Part shown: one piece after another, positions 11,192 through 24,687 of the stretch | Layout of the letters: each line of letters begins with the position of its first letter | Numbering within the stretch: the stretch's first letter is position 1 | DNA from: Inonotus obliquus | Lineage: Eukaryota; Basidiomycota; Agaricomycetes; Hymenochaetales; Hymenochaetaceae | Assembly (NCBI GenBank): GCA_032164295.1 | Contig: JAJHTX010000002.1 | Span: forward strand, 2,604,001-2,668,000 | Direction: 5' to 3' | Length of the DNA stretch: 64,000 nucleotides | The notes under the pieces: generated by a model | The model's input: only the letters and a program-made list of their open reading frames with translations | What the model was told of the DNA's origin: nothing | Databases searched by the model: none | Program-made: the position numbers and the translations under genes

Positions 11192-14010
11192 ATGAATGGT
11201 TTATTGCATTCCCGTGCACACCCCAGCACTCTTGTTTCTCTTCCCGACATCCTCGACTCTCTTGCTTCTCTAGAGGAAGAAGAAAATCAGCTATCTGAAT
11301 CTCTTAATGCCATCTTGTCAAACGATCAACCTGTTCAAAATTCTCTTGCGAGGCTCCAAGCACTCGCACCTCAACTAGAAGAACTCGGGACTGATGCGGA
11401 GCTTCTACGCAAAACGATATCTACCACTGCGACAACGGCTGAACGCGTCGGTGGCCGTGTTAGAACTCTGGATGAAGAAATGAAACGGGTAAGAGAGGCG
11501 GGAGAACGAGTTGCGCAGGTGATGGAGCTTAAGGTCAGTGTTCTTCTCAGTGCACCATTGTATAACTCGATGATATCCATACCTTCTAGACGTCTTTGTC
11601 GGATCTTCAGTATGCCATCGACTCCCAGGACTGGGAGACGGCCACTAGGCATTGCGCCCGTGCAATGGCATTGCCTCTCGAAGTAATAGCTGGACCTTTT
11701 GCTGAATCGGCTGTAGTCAGTCCTTTCACTTGCTACTTTCGAAGTATATTCCACTTATGCTCTCGTACAATTGACAGTAGCCCACAGCAGAGTTACCTTT
11801 ACCGCCGGTACAAACACTACAGGGATTCAGAGAACAACTACGGGACATATTTTTGCAACAGTTTGCAATTGCTTCCAAAGCGCGCGATTCGAATTTGACC
11901 ACCCGATTCTTCAAATTGCTTCCTTCAATTGGCTGGGAGAAGGAGGGTCTTGAAGCATATGCATCATTCGTGCTTACTCTAGTGCAATCAAAATCTCCAG
12001 CGTCGGCGAAATGTGTGTTCGTTCATTCGAAGTAATATCATTCAATTCAGGGCTAACTATAACAGATAGCTTCGTCACCACTTTATTATGTCACTGCACT
12101 TACCGCGCTCTTTGAAAGCGTCTGTAGCATTCTAGACCAACACCAACCTGTAGTAGAGAAGTACTACGGGAAAGGAAAAATGCAGACAGTCGTAAAGCAC
12201 CTCGTCCAAGAGAGCGACGGTGTCGTTAAGCGATTACTTGATGGGTGGGAAGAGGACAGGCATATAGGAAGAATGGTGCGTGGTATTAAACTTCAGTTCT
12301 TAATCTTAGCTCAACGAAATGCAGATTACCGAAGTCTCTGTTACTACATTCTCTGTCTCGCCGAGTCAGTTAGCACGGAAACCAGCTAACGCGCTGGAAG
12401 AGCAAACAGTCGACCCAAGAGATGTCGATAAAGTGCTTAATGAGATAGCTGCAATGACGATGAGATTTACGGCTTTTCGCCGGTTCCTGTACGCTTACTT
12501 GCAGGTCAGTGATTCCTGCTTTTGTCTTACCTTTGTCCTGACGAGGATTCTCAGAACAACAGTTCAAATTATGAAGACGAGGACGAGGCTGCCGAACTGC
12601 CAAACGGTGCTTCCATCGAGTCTGATAGCAGCGTCATTGAAATCATCGAAAAGTCTGCTTGCAGATCGATGTTTGACGACCTTGTAAAGACGTATTACAT
12701 CCCAATGGAGGTATGGTATCTACGATCCACCACACATCAGGTATTTCTTTTTCGTATCTCCCAAGTGGTTTGCATGTTGATGAGGCTAGGCTCATAGAAC
12801 TTCGATGATCGACGTTGCACAGGTGCCACCAGTCACGACTGTGCCGGACCTGGTCTTCTATATATTGAAATCCATCTTCTTGAGGCTTGTGACCACCGGA
12901 TCTATCAACGCGGTGGAGGGCACATGCAGACAGATACGCGAAGTCTTGGAAGCTGACTACGCTGGGGTGATCAAGCGCAAACTGGATGATGTATACAAAA
13001 ATCCTGCATTTGCGTCAGGTGCAAGTCGTACGGAAAGATTAGAGAAGGAGAGCAAGTTGAATTTCATTGTAAGCGGTCTACATTACCAGAGGGCGAGATT
13101 GTGACACAGCTTTATTATGGCAGGTGTTGTTGAATGACCTTGACGTCTCTTCAACTCACATGGAACGTCTCATCAAGGAGCTTGTTTCTTCCCAGGTTTC
13201 TTCCCAGAATTTTCTTCTCTCAGAAAGGGAGGCGATTCAGTCAACCCTAAGTAGTCTCCTTAATGTGACAGTAAAGTTCCGCAGCACAATGAAGGTCAGA
13301 GCCTTCATACAACCCTACTGGTTTGATGTACTGATACTTTCAAAGAGTGGAATCGACCAGCTGTTTAATCAACTCATTCGTCCACGATTAAGGAATCTGA
13401 TCCCGGAATTATACAGAGATGTCTCATATATCCTGGATGAGGACAGCTTTTCGGCTTCGGAATATCAAGACATTGTGCGAAAGAGATTTGTGAAGGCATG
13501 GGAAAGTATTGTAGATGGCTTCAAGGTAGTGCTTAGTTTATCAGGATTATTGGTTCCTTCTGACGATTGTGCTTGGTTAGGACTCGTTTACGGAATCAAA
13601 TTACCGAGTTTTCGTTGGGCAAGTCATCGACGTCTTGATTCGGCCATGGGAAAAATACGTCATGACGCTCAAATACACAGAAGTAAGTGGCATCCCGGTA
13701 GAACGTGTAGAAGAGTTACTAAGTATTACTGAAGCTTGGTGCAATTCGTTTTGACCAAGACGTCCGTGCCATTTCGACGTATTTGTCGTCCCAAGCGGCT
13801 CTAGGTGACATTAGGGAGAAGCTCCAACGATTGCAGCAGATATCCACGTTGCTAAATATTGACAAGGTACATCCTATGTTGTTTCCTTGATTGACTTATT
13901 GCTGAATTTGGCTGCAGGACGAGGACGTTGACGACTTCTACAGTAGTAGCGGCATTGCATGGAAGGTAACTATGGCTGAGGCCCGCTCCATAGCGGCTCT
14001 CAAAGTTTGA
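11192..14010 (+). CDS. COG4: Conserved oligomeric Golgi complex subunit 4
   Basis: Subunit of the COG tether, which organises retrograde vesicle traffic within the Golgi. ATG 11192 begins a protein with an N-terminal coiled-coil helix bundle (LASLEEEENQLSESLNAIL, then repeated heptads to VMELK). Next come the SDLQYAIDSQDWETATRHCARAM segment and KYYGKGKM/VVKHLVQESDGVVKRLLDGWEEDR, which are characteristic of COG4. The C-terminal part includes LNDLDVSSTHMERLIKELV and closes with WKVTMAEARSIAALKV and TGA 14008-14010, like the COG4 end in animals and yeast. More than ten introns. A 12-bp tandem duplication at 13184-13207 encodes VSSQVSSQ. Convergent with VPS2. Confidence 0.85.
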
Positions 14011-14136
14011 TGAGCCAATGCAGGCCATGAATGAGAAGCATCGATTTCTCATGATAGCAGGAGTTATGGGTGGATGGACAATAACATGGGATCTACGTCT
14101 TGCTATTAGTACACTGATGTCCAGAAAGTCAGATTA

Positions 14137-15121
14137 CTACCCCCGTCTGAGAGCGTCTAAGCGGGCTTGAAGCGTGTCTTCGTCTGATAAACCTCCACCG
14201 CCTCCAGAACCTCCCGTACCTTTATCATCCGTCCCACCTTTTCCACTAGGGATAGTTGGGCCTTCTGATTCTCCTAATGCGATTGCCTGTTTAGTATTCG
14301 CCACCGGAGCTGCCAGAGATCCCGAGGGTGCCTCCACGAGCTGCGGATAGACATGTAAAGCTTCCTGTGTGATAGCGACTTAAAAACAAGACAAACCTGT
14401 TGCGATATGTCGACCCCGATTTCGTCTAGGACCTCTTTAAGAATCTTGTCGCCTTCCTCTTCCTCATCTTCGACTTCATCATCCATAACATCATCAACCG
14501 CTTCCGACATCATTTCTTCTTTCATGTCCATTGTTGCGCTTTCTTTCTCAAATTCGGTCATAATTCTCTGTATACCAGGTAGATTGAGCCCTCTGTTCAT
14601 TGCGCCCATGGCCTGGGGAAGCGTCCTTTAAGTGAAGGGAAGCATTAAGATGTATGCGTAGATACTCACGCGTGTTGCACCACGCATCGCTTCTGCCATT
14701 TGCTGATTGCTGCGGAGTGTTTGAATACGAAGGCCGACAGCCTGAAGCTGAGTTCTCATCTGGTAGAACTTTTGAACGTATCGCCGTGTTCGGACAAGAT
14801 CCTTAGCCATGACTTTGCAAGCATTCTGCATGGTGCATGAGATGATGCTCTTAGCAGTTATATATGAGGAAGGGGGCATGGATATGAACCATTTGGCCAG
14901 CTTTAGCGCTTCGTTTGATATCCATAATGAGCTTCTTCTCTTGCTGTTCGAGCTTCCCGCGCTCCCGGTCAAGTTCGCGTTGCGCTTTCGCTAAGGACCG
15001 TTGATGCTGACGGAGTCTTTCGGCTGGCGTCACGGACCTGCCAAACAGCGTTTCCTGATCAGATAGTACTTTGTTAGTCTTTGCAAAAAAAGAAGCAACA
15101 CGGACATACGAGAATATTCAT
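14137..15121 (-). CDS. VPS2: ESCRT-III subunit Vps2 / CHMP2
   Basis: Polymerises with Snf7/Vps24 on endosomes to cut intraluminal vesicles and recruits Vps4. The first exon encodes only MNIL (ATG at 15121). An intron follows, then ETLFGRSVTPAERLRQHQ, the standard Vps2 N-terminus. Long basic helices (QRELDRERGKLEQQEKKL) and NACKVMAKDLVRTRR are followed by the alpha-3/4 region and an acidic stretch EVEDEEEEGDK. The final segment LSDEDTLQARLDALRRG is the MIM1-type motif (D-x-x-L-x-x-R-L-x-x-L-R) that binds the Vps4 MIT domain. A Gly-rich linker precedes the motif. The start lies 249 bp from that of the divergent myosin gene. Confidence 0.9.
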
Positions 15122-15370
15122 TGTAAAGGACGTGGGCGGGTTCAGAGGAGTGAGGAGAAAATGGACAAAGTGTAAGTATTGAAATGAGTACGACGCGCTT
15201 AGCGGATATTGTGTTTTACGCTCTACGCGTCCATACCCAGAAAAAAACACTGATTCGGGCCAATTCCATCTTGTTCATTCTCCACCACCACCATCACTTA
15301 TCCCCTCCCGCTAGCGCTAGCTTCGGCACTAGTTCCTGGTTCGCCAACCAGCACTTAAGCCCTTGCTATC

Positions 15371-18300
15371 ATGGCGGACAACATTTACAGCAAGGGCACC
15401 AGAGTCTGGTTCCCAGACAAGGAACAGGGCTGGATTTCTGCAGAGGTCACGCAGGTCATCAAGTCCGACAATGACAAAATAAAACTCGGTTTTGTCGATG
15501 ACCGAGGAAAGGTAGTCATTCATTCTGGGTTAGCTTAGGGGCGTTTTGGTGTTGACAGTCATTTGAGGAAATCACGATTGAGACGACCGGCAAGGACATC
15601 AAGGACGGGAAGGGTGACTTGCCACCTTTACGCAACCCTCCGTTGTTGGAGACTGCAGATGATTTGGCTACCCTTTCCCACTTGAACGAACCCTCAGGTC
15701 AGTCCCAGCATGGTTTTTGAATCTGATAAAACGCTCCCTGACTGTCGTGTGTAGTTTTACATACCATTCGCAATCGTTACGCACAACATAGCATCTACAC
15801 GTATAGCGGCATCGTCCTCATTGCCGTCAATCCTTTTCAACGCGTCACCCTATATGGGCCAGAGATTATTCAGGCATATAGCGGGAGGCGCAAGGGGGAA
15901 TTAGAGCCCCACTTGTTTGCTATTGCGGAAGATGCGTACACTCGCATGAGTAAGGAGAAGCAAGGTCAGACAATAATTGTATCTGGAGAAAGGTGAGCTC
16001 AAGGCACTCCGCCTGCCTGGACTTCCTATTGACATCAGATGTTCCAGTGGTGCTGGGAAGACTGAATCCGTGAGTCGCGTGTCTTATAACAACTCATGAA
16101 TAACATTATCTGATCTAGTGGCAATAGGCAAAGTTGATAATGCGTTTTCTTGCTTCGGTTAACCCTCCTGCCTTAGCGGGAAGGTCAAGAACCAAAGCTT
16201 CCTTAGATGAATCAAGCGAAGTGGAACGACAGATTCTCGCCACCAACCCTATTTTGGAAGCATTCGGAAATGCAAAAACCACCAGAAATGACAATTCGTC
16301 TCGCTTCGGGAAATACATACAGGTGAGTCCTTCTGACGGAGATGATTGCTTCTTGTATATCTCATGGTTCACGGTAGATTCTGTTCGATAGCAGGCAGGA
16401 GATTGTAGGTGCACGTATCCGCACTTATCTATTGGAACGATCCCGTCTAGTTTACCAGCCGGAAACGGAACGCAACTACCATATTTTCTATCAACTCTGC
16501 GCTGGAACGCCACTGAAAGAGCGTAAAGATCTCGGATTAGACACCGACATTACGAAATTCCATTACCTCCGGCAGGGAGGACCCTCCTCGACACCTATTC
16601 CCGGTGTTGATGACGCCGAAGATTTCCGTGCCACGCAGCACGCCTTATCAACGGTCGGCATCAGTGTGGAGAAGCAATGGGCTGTCTTCAAGCTCCTTGC
16701 CGCACTGCTGCACCTTGGCAATATCAAGATCACGCAAATTCGACAGGACTCTTCGATAGACGACAATGATCAGGCCTTGCTTTTTTGCACGCGATTCTTG
16801 GGCATAAACCCTGTTGACTTCAAGCGATGGACCATCAAGAAGCAGATTACTACTCGTTCTGAGAAGATCGTAACTTCTTTGAATGCAGCCCAAGCGACCG
16901 TTGTCAGAGACAGTGTCGCTAAGTTTGTATATGCCTGCTTGTTCGAATGGCTGGTGTCCGTCGTAAATGAGAGTCTTGCAGGGGAAGACGGGGAAGCTGC
17001 CAACAGGGCGGAAATGTTCATTGGTGTACTGGATATCTATGGGTTCGAGCATTTCCAAAAGGCAAGCAATATGACTATTCTTGACGGTTACCGTGAAGAA
17101 TGAGAGACTAACGGAGATATGCAGAACTCGTTCGAGCAGTTCAGCATCAACTACGCGAATGAGAAGCTCCAACAGGAGGTAAGATTTCCCTTTGTTACCA
17201 TGGCCTCGCTTGATGCAGATCGGCTTTTTGCAGTTTAATGCCCACGTGTTCAAGCTCGAACAAGAGGAATACGTTCGCGAAGAGATAAACTGGACCTTCA
17301 TCGACTTCTCGGATAACCAGCCTTGCATTGACGTGATAGAAGGGAAGCTTGGTGTATTGGCATTGCTGGACGAAGAATCGCGTCTGCCTTCCGGGAGCGA
17401 TGCGACTTTCCTTCAGAAGCTTTATCAGCAACTGTTGAAGCCTGATACGAAGGATGTGTTCAAGAAGCCTCGCTTCGGAAACAATGCCTTTACCATTTCC
17501 CATTACGCACTAGACGTCACTTATGAAGTCGAGGGATTCCTCGAAAAGAACAGGGACACTGTCCCTGATGAGCACCTCGCTCTACTCGCATCAACAACGA
17601 ACACCTTCTTCAAGGAAGTATTGGAAACTGCCCTTACGTCGACGAAACCTCCCGAAAGTCCTAACCCCGCTTCCCCTTTACCTGATGGCAGTAAGCGCTC
17701 TTCCCTTATTCCCGATCCCGGGCGCTCCACTCTTGCGGTTGGCTCCTCGTCGGGTCTTGGGGCCAAACGAGTAGCCAAGAAACCAACTTTGGGCTCGATT
17801 TTCAAGGCGTCGCTCATTAGCTTGATGGATACCCTTAGCGTTACCAATGTCCATTATATTCGATGCATCAAGCCGAATGAGGCGAAGCGTGCATGGGAGT
17901 TCCAGCCGCAACAAGTTCTCGGTCAATTACGTGCATGTGGTGTTTTGGAAACCATTAGAATCAGTTGCGCTGGCTATCCTTCACGGTGGACCTACGAAGA
18001 GTTTGCCGAACGGTAAGTCAACTTATTGGGATACGAACCAAGTCTCACGATGGCTCTAGATACTATATGCTTGTTCCATCGAGTGACTGGAGTCCGATGA
18101 TAAAGAATCTTGAGATAAAGCCGCTGTGCTCCCTCATCCTGAAGAACACAATTAACGACGAGGACAAGTATCAAGCAGGTCTCACCAAAATATTCTTCCG
18201 AGCTGGAATGCTTGCCGCCTTGGAATCGTTACGGTCGGAGAAGTTGAACTCACTTGTAACTCTGATTCAGAAGAACGTTAGAAGACGGCTTGCCGTGAAG

Positions 18301-21030
18301 AAGTATCAAAGCATGAGAAAGGCAACCATCAAAATTCAAACTTGGTGGCGGGGGATTTTGGCAAGGAGGCTGGTGGTGCGAATCCGCCGCGAAGTGTCAG
18401 CTCGCAAGTTGCAGACCGCTATTCGTTGTTACGTGCAGCGGAAGAGATTCTTGGAAATTCACCGCACGATCATTTCAATCCAGAGCCGTAAGTCGCTCCC
18501 TGGTGTTATACGCTTTTTCATTGGCTGACTACCGATTCTTTAACGTACATAAGATATACGCGGGGCGGCTGCTCGCAAGCACTACAAGGAATCGAGGTAT
18601 GCTCATGCGGCTATTCTTCTACAGAGCCTGTTACGCGGAAGGTAAATAGCACCGAATCGGATTGCTCCAGGAGCGGTCGCTGAAGCATCTCTATTGCAGA
18701 TTGGTCCGAAGGCAATTCAGATCTGACTTCAAGCGCATCATATATCTTCAATCATGTTTGCGAAGGCGCTTGGCTCGGAAGGAGCTTAAAGCCCTCAGAG
18801 CCGAAGCTCGATCCATCAATAAGTTCAAGGAGATATCGTATACCCTCGAGAACAAAGTTGTCGAGCTTACACAGCGACTGCAGGAGAGAACAAGCGAGAA
18901 GAAGGATCTGCAGACGAGGTTGGCCGATCTTGAGCAACAATTGCAGGTGTGGATCTCGCGCTACGAGGAATCCGACTCGAAGGCGAAGCACCTTCAAACA
19001 ACCCTTCATGATTCACAAGCAGAGCTTGCAAAACGTGACGAGCTACTTCGGAAGAAGCAGGACGTTGAAGCCCGATTGACAGAAGCCTTAGCTCGACTAT
19101 CCGAGAAGGAGAGCATTGTGCAGAAACTGACCGAAGACCTTCGCTCTCATGTCGCTAAACTAGAAGCTCAGCAGAAGATACTTGATCATCCACCTGCTCA
19201 ATCAGAAGATAGCTCTGTAATTGCTACCCTCAAGAACGAGGTCAGCAACCTGAGAGAGCAACTCAACCGAGCCAACGCGCTGAACGCATTGACGCGGGGC
19301 GCTCGGATTGATCCTCCCCTATCGCCTACGTTCGCACCGAATCTGCGTCCTTTCGACACAGCGGCGCATGTTAACGGGGATGCATCTGCTGTCAAGCGCC
19401 ACCAGAGGAGACATAGTTCCGCTGGAGTATATTCACTAGATCCTTCAGAACACCGTGCTTCTGTTGACGATCTGATGATGGCTGCTAAGCGTGTCCAGAA
19501 TGGCAACCATCGCGCAGTGTCTGTCGCGTTCAATGGTCATGACGTTCTGCCTCGCTTCAAAACTCCTAGCGGCTTATCCGAGTTCTACGGAGATCCCGCG
19601 GAAGAGAAGATTAAGCTCATGCTTGACGCTAAGCGCTTAGACGAGGACGTACTTGATGGACTTATTCGTGGTTTGAAGATTCCTGCCCCAAGTTTGACCA
19701 ATCCTTCGGCTGTGAAGGAGATCCTTTTCCCAGCAAACCTCATTAGCCTTGTGACAAACGAAATGTGGAAGTACGGCCTCATTCCAGAAAGTGAGAGGTT
19801 CCTCGCAAACGTCATGCAGACAATTCAGAGTCACGTTATGGTATGTATCTGGAAATTTCCCCCTGCCCTTCTCCGCTCTAAACTCCGTTCTCCTCATAGT
19901 CCGTCCAAGGCGAAGATGCTATTATTCCTGGGGTATTCTGGCTCTCAAATGTCCATGAGATGCTCTCTTTCATTTGTGTTGCCGAGAGCGACATGTTGCA
20001 AGGTATCGGTCCAGGAGGAGAACCTGCCGGTCGAGAGTTCGAGTGGTCCGATTACGAGCGTCTCGTAACAATGGTCAAGCACGACCTTGACAGCTTAGAA
20101 TATAACATTTACCACACGTGGATGCTCGAGACCAAGAAGCGTTTGTCCAAGATGGTCATCCCGGCACTTATTGAAAGTCAGTCGCTGCCTGGCTTCACGA
20201 CAAGCGACGGAGGCGGAAGACTTTTTAATAGGCTGCTAAACTCCAACTCCACCCCAGCATATAGTATGGATGACGTTCTAAACCTCTTGAACAAGGTCTG
20301 GAAGAGCTTGCGGAGCTATTATATGGAGGAATCCGTTGTCCAGCAAGTCATAACTGAGCTGCTCAAGCTGATTGGCGTCACGAGCTTCAACGATCTTTTG
20401 ATGCGCCGCAACTTCTGCTCCTGGAAGCGAGGTATCGATCATCCTTCTTGCCTGAAATCTATGATTCTGATTGCGTTTTTTGTGTAGCCATGCAAATTCA
20501 GTACAACATCACACGCATTGAGGAATGGTGCAAGTCACATAACATGCCGGAAGGTACTCTGCAACTGGAGCACCTCATGCAGGCAACGAAGCTTCTGCAA
20601 CTGAAAAAGGTCTATTTTCTTCTGATACATTCAAAGCACATTTTAACGATGGATTCTCTTTTTACAGGCAACACCGGCCGACATAGAGATCATCTACGAC
20701 GTTTGCTGGATGCTGAGCCCTTCGCAGATCCAGCGAATGTGTACCAACTACTTTGTCGCTGACTATGAGGTAAACTAGGTTTTTTTTGGCTTTCTACGGA
20801 TGACACTGACAATCTGCATACAGAACCCCATTTCGCCCGAGATTCTTCGAGTAGTCGCATCGCGTGTTGTCCCTAATGATCGCAACGACCACCTTCTTCT
20901 AGCGCCGGAGACAGAAGAGGTTGGACCATACGAAGTTCCGTTACCAAGGGAAGTGTCCGGGTTGGAGACATACGTACCAGCATACCTTAATGTTTCGCAC
21001 CTTCGCCGACTAGCAGCTCTGGTAGCGTAG
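15371..21030 (+). CDS. MYO2: Class V myosin heavy chain
   Basis: Actin motor that carries secretory vesicles and organelles to growth sites. ATG 15371 begins an SH3-like N-terminal domain ([18 protein letters not shown]). The motor domain follows: P-loop [10 protein letters not shown] assembled across an intron at about 15992-16050, switch [13 protein letters not shown], relay/switch [22 protein letters not shown], and the actin-binding region with [12 protein letters not shown] and [13 protein letters not shown] motifs run from about 18260 to 18760 ([34 protein letters not shown]). A coiled coil at about 18800-19260 and a DIL/globular cargo domain at about 19590-21030 complete the class V architecture. 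TAG ends the gene at 21028-21030. Two myosin V paralogues exist in some fungi; I cannot tell which this corresponds to. Confidence 0.95.
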
Positions 21031-21707
21031 TCGAAGTTCATTGTGCTTAGTTCTTTTCTTTCGATTTTGGATCCTTCTCTGGCTTCGTAACCATATATGC
21101 AAGTTACTCCACGGCGACTGCGGCTCAGACTGTTACTACGCTAATTCGAAAATCTGTCCTTGCCATCATCGTTTATGCTCTCGTAAGCATGCATTCTCAT
21201 TCGGTATGAAAACCTCTCAGAAATCCCAACTGTATGTCGTCCATACATATAGTCACTGCCTACAACCATCAGTGATATCTATTGTCCATTGGCCGATTTC
21301 AGCAGGGCTAACCAAGAACTAAGAATAATGCTAATGTCTTGGCGACTGAGTGAGATTGGTTCTGGTCCATTTTCGTTGTTTTCAGGGGGTAGGACTCTTG
21401 AAATACATTTTGTAAAGTGATACTTGGCACGCTTATAGCTTAGCTGCGTGCACGTATTATTGTTATTGTTGAAGTTGTCGATTTTGAGAGAAAGATATTT
21501 GTTGTTATATATGCAGTATTAGCGAGGCTCGTTTGTCTTGCCACCGCCATCTTGAACAGGATCAGTGAGCTTCCGCGTATAACTTGGTCGCGCCTGCGTC
21601 CTCATCTGCGGTGCCTCTTGCAGACCGCTCAATCGGTCAGATAGCTGCCTAGTCGGCGCATCGTGACCGTCTAGCCCTGGTAATAGTCTCTCCAAGACTT
21701 CATTGCC
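21031..21707. other. Spacer between myosin V and PHD-protein genes
   Basis: About 680 bp expected to hold the myosin 3' UTR and the promoter/leader of the PHD gene. No tRNA or repeat was recognised. A stop-free frame on the minus strand (about 21523-21700) looks compositionally protein-like but has no start and no recognised family; it is discussed as a finding. Confidence 0.4.
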
Positions 21708-24565
21708 ATGTCCACTGTGCCGACATGCCTTCTGAACACTCTACCTGTGTTACAACCTGCCCATCTCGACAGTGACTCGTCTCTCACAACTGAAATTCTC
21801 CCTGGTCCCCCCTCTCTGGAGTCCATCAGTCAATTCTCGAAGAGAAACGCCGAACCCAGGAAATTTGCACCGCCTTCTTATCTTCCTCAGACTGATCCTG
21901 GGACGACCTACACAAACCTTGCCGGTGGAATGGCTGCAATGGCTCTGGAGGGGACCGGGCCTCGTCGAAAACGCGCGCGCTTGGATAAAGGGTACGTCCA
22001 TAAGCTTTTCCGCGGGTCACTTCTGTTTAATGACTTCCTTAACTTCCACGCAATCCCTCGACTCATTCCTTACTGAAACCATGTCGGTTCAATTTAACCC
22101 ACTTAAAAGCATCTCAAATCGCTCCCAGCGGGCATCGGCAAGACATCTTGCAGGGAGCAGTGTTCTGAATGATCAGATACTTGTGTTAGAGGCGAATACA
22201 TCGTCTTCACATCCGGGGTTGGATGATGTCTCTGCCTTCAACGAAGACGACAGGTCCACATCTCACTCAAGATCAACATCCGCCCCTCTTAACGGAGAAA
22301 CTCAAGCACAGGACACTTCGAGAGACGACTTTCGTCTTGTGAATGGCAAAGGCAAGGGAAAAGAGAAGGAAAATGTGGAGAAAGCGGCTCAGGTGGGTGT
22401 GAAGGAGGAGCCCATCGCACTGCAACTCTCGGATATGACCACCGCACCAGTCAGCACAATCGATGTCTCCCAAATTAATCAGCCATGGACTGACTCCTCG
22501 ATATCCTCTAGGTGAACGAAGACCATTGCTCATCATGCAGCTCTGTCGGCGCTTTGGTGTATTGCGACGGGTGTCCTCGCGCGTTCCATCTATGGTGCCT
22601 TGATCCACCCATGGATCCTTCCGATTTTCCTGAAGGGGAAGAAAGTTGGTTTTGTCCTGCTTGCAAAGTCGATCGAGTACGTCCCAGTTCTTACTTGCCT
22701 TGTTCCTGGCATTCCGTACTATCTATTTGGTCCTCTAGGTTCCCCTACCACGCGCATCAAGCACTTTTCTTTCACCTTTGATCCAGCAGCTGCAAAACAC
22801 CATTCCCACAGAATTTCGACTACCAGAAGAGATTCGAAATTTCTTTCGAGATGGTACGTTCTAATATACAAAATGTTGCAGGCGCTAATAGTTCAGCAGT
22901 CGGTACTGGTCCTGGAGGCGTCTACGTGGATAACTCTTCGGTCAAAGCCGCACGAATAGGGTTTGTTTTATTAAACTCGCACACTGGCATAACTGAACTG
23001 CCCGTCTCAGGAGACATGGCGTCGGCGAGGAGCGTGATCCGTACCGATTAAAAGACAGCAAAGGTGCTGCGGTGATTTGTTTTCGATGTGGGAAATCACC
23101 TCTTCCCGATGAACCTCATTCGGAGTCTTCCGTAACAAGAAGAAAGGCCGCAACCTCCGGGTCTCGGTCACAGTGGAAGAGCATGATTTCTTGCGATTTC
23201 TGTCCACTGCACTGGCACGTAGATTGCCTGGATCCCCCAATGACCTCGCTTCCTCCGATAAATCGAAAATGGAAATGCCCTAATCATGCTAGTGGCAGCA
23301 CGGTAAGGATTCAATGCCCGTTGAGTTGAGAATTTTGACACTTGACCACCGATTTGCAACAGAAGCTGCGCACGCCTAGGACAGCAGGCCCGCCAATAGA
23401 TATCACAGAAACGCGCCAGCGCAATAATGGCAACATTGAGGTCATTCCTTCAGAAACCCAAAGTCGTTCGGAGGATGGGATGTCAGTTGAGGAAGTACTG
23501 ATAAATGGCAGACGGTATCGAGTGCCGGAACGGATCATTATTGTGGATTTCTGGAACAAGATCAGGCAGCATAAGACGGTCAAGACAAGGTTAGCTTTGC
23601 GTCATTGCATCTATGCTAAGTGCGACAGCTCAACCGCTTACGCTCCAGCCAAACGCTAAGTGCAGTGTCATCTCCCCTTACGTCATTGAGTTCATTGGAT
23701 AATTCAAACGACCGTCCACCTACGTTGGCATTAGGCGACCGACTAGCCGATCCCGATACTTTACGCGTTGCGGAGGTGAGCTAGATTGCAAAGTCCCTTG
23801 CCTGGGCAGTACTAATGTGGGTCATCGACAGCTGCTGTGTCAGTTGCAGTCCACAGGTTCAGATAGGAAAGTACCGGACTCTGCAGCGGAGAAAGAGAAG
23901 CGCGAAAAATCGTACGATTCTACACGGTCACAACGGCAAAGCTCAGGGAGGAAAAGTCATAGTTTCGCAAGGACAGTAAGTGTGGAAATCTGTGATGTTT
24001 GGCTTGCTCAGATTTCGATGTCTTTGATCGATTATAGGACCCTGGTCCAGGAGAGCATCAGCAATCGCACCGGGACGAATCTGGAAGACCCCCGGCATGG
24101 CACGATGAGACAACCGACAGGTATTATTGGAAAGTCGGCCAGCTGGTTGGCCCTCTGAACTTCTGGAGGCCCAGGATTGAACCGCCGTATCCTAAGAAGA
24201 TGAGGCGAACTATTTCAAATAAGAATACATCAGCACCTGATCAGGCCTCCGCAACGCAACGCAGCAAGACGGCAGTAAATGGCGTCCGTCACCCTAGCTT
24301 CGAAGGCCCGCATGATCATTCTTCCTCAAAGGCAACCAACGGAAGAGAGGAGAGCAAACCAGCATCATCTACTCTTAAAATCCGAATTCCCGGACGTTTG
24401 CTACAGAAGCAGCCGAGCACAGGATCAGCCTCATCAGGTAGTTCCATACAACCGGAACAGCCACGCCCTTCGCTGGTACCTCGGCCACGGAGATCTTGTC
24501 GCCAGACTTCGACGTACAGAACAGGGTCGGCTGACGCGGACGCAATGGACGCTTATGAACAATAA
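21708..24565 (+). CDS. RCO1: Double PHD-finger protein, Rco1/PHF12-like (Rpd3S histone deacetylase subunit candidate)
   Basis: Rco1/PHF12 proteins tether the Sin3/Rpd3 small complex to nucleosomes in transcribed regions. ATG 21708 starts a low-complexity N-terminus with a basic nuclear-type patch ([10 protein letters not shown]). An intron (about 21991-22109) and a second (about 22394-22511) lead into PHD1: [22 protein letters not shown] and FCPAC. PHD2 follows from about 23080: CFRC, a long insert, [17 protein letters not shown], and a closing KCPNH. A closing HxxxH/CPNH-type second finger and the close pairing match Rco1/PHF12. After it comes the conserved-looking [21 protein letters not shown]. 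The C-terminus is Ser/Pro-rich and basic. The exon at about 24039-24565 reads through to TAA. A different double-PHD regulator remains possible. Confidence 0.7.
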
Positions 24566-24687
24566 TCTCCCACTGTTTATTACATATACTCTATTGTTTC
24601 CCGCATCTGATCTTGGAAGTACATACATATGAATGGCGCGCAATGTACTAGAATCGTAGAACTCGTTGCTGCTTTACCCGAAGACAA

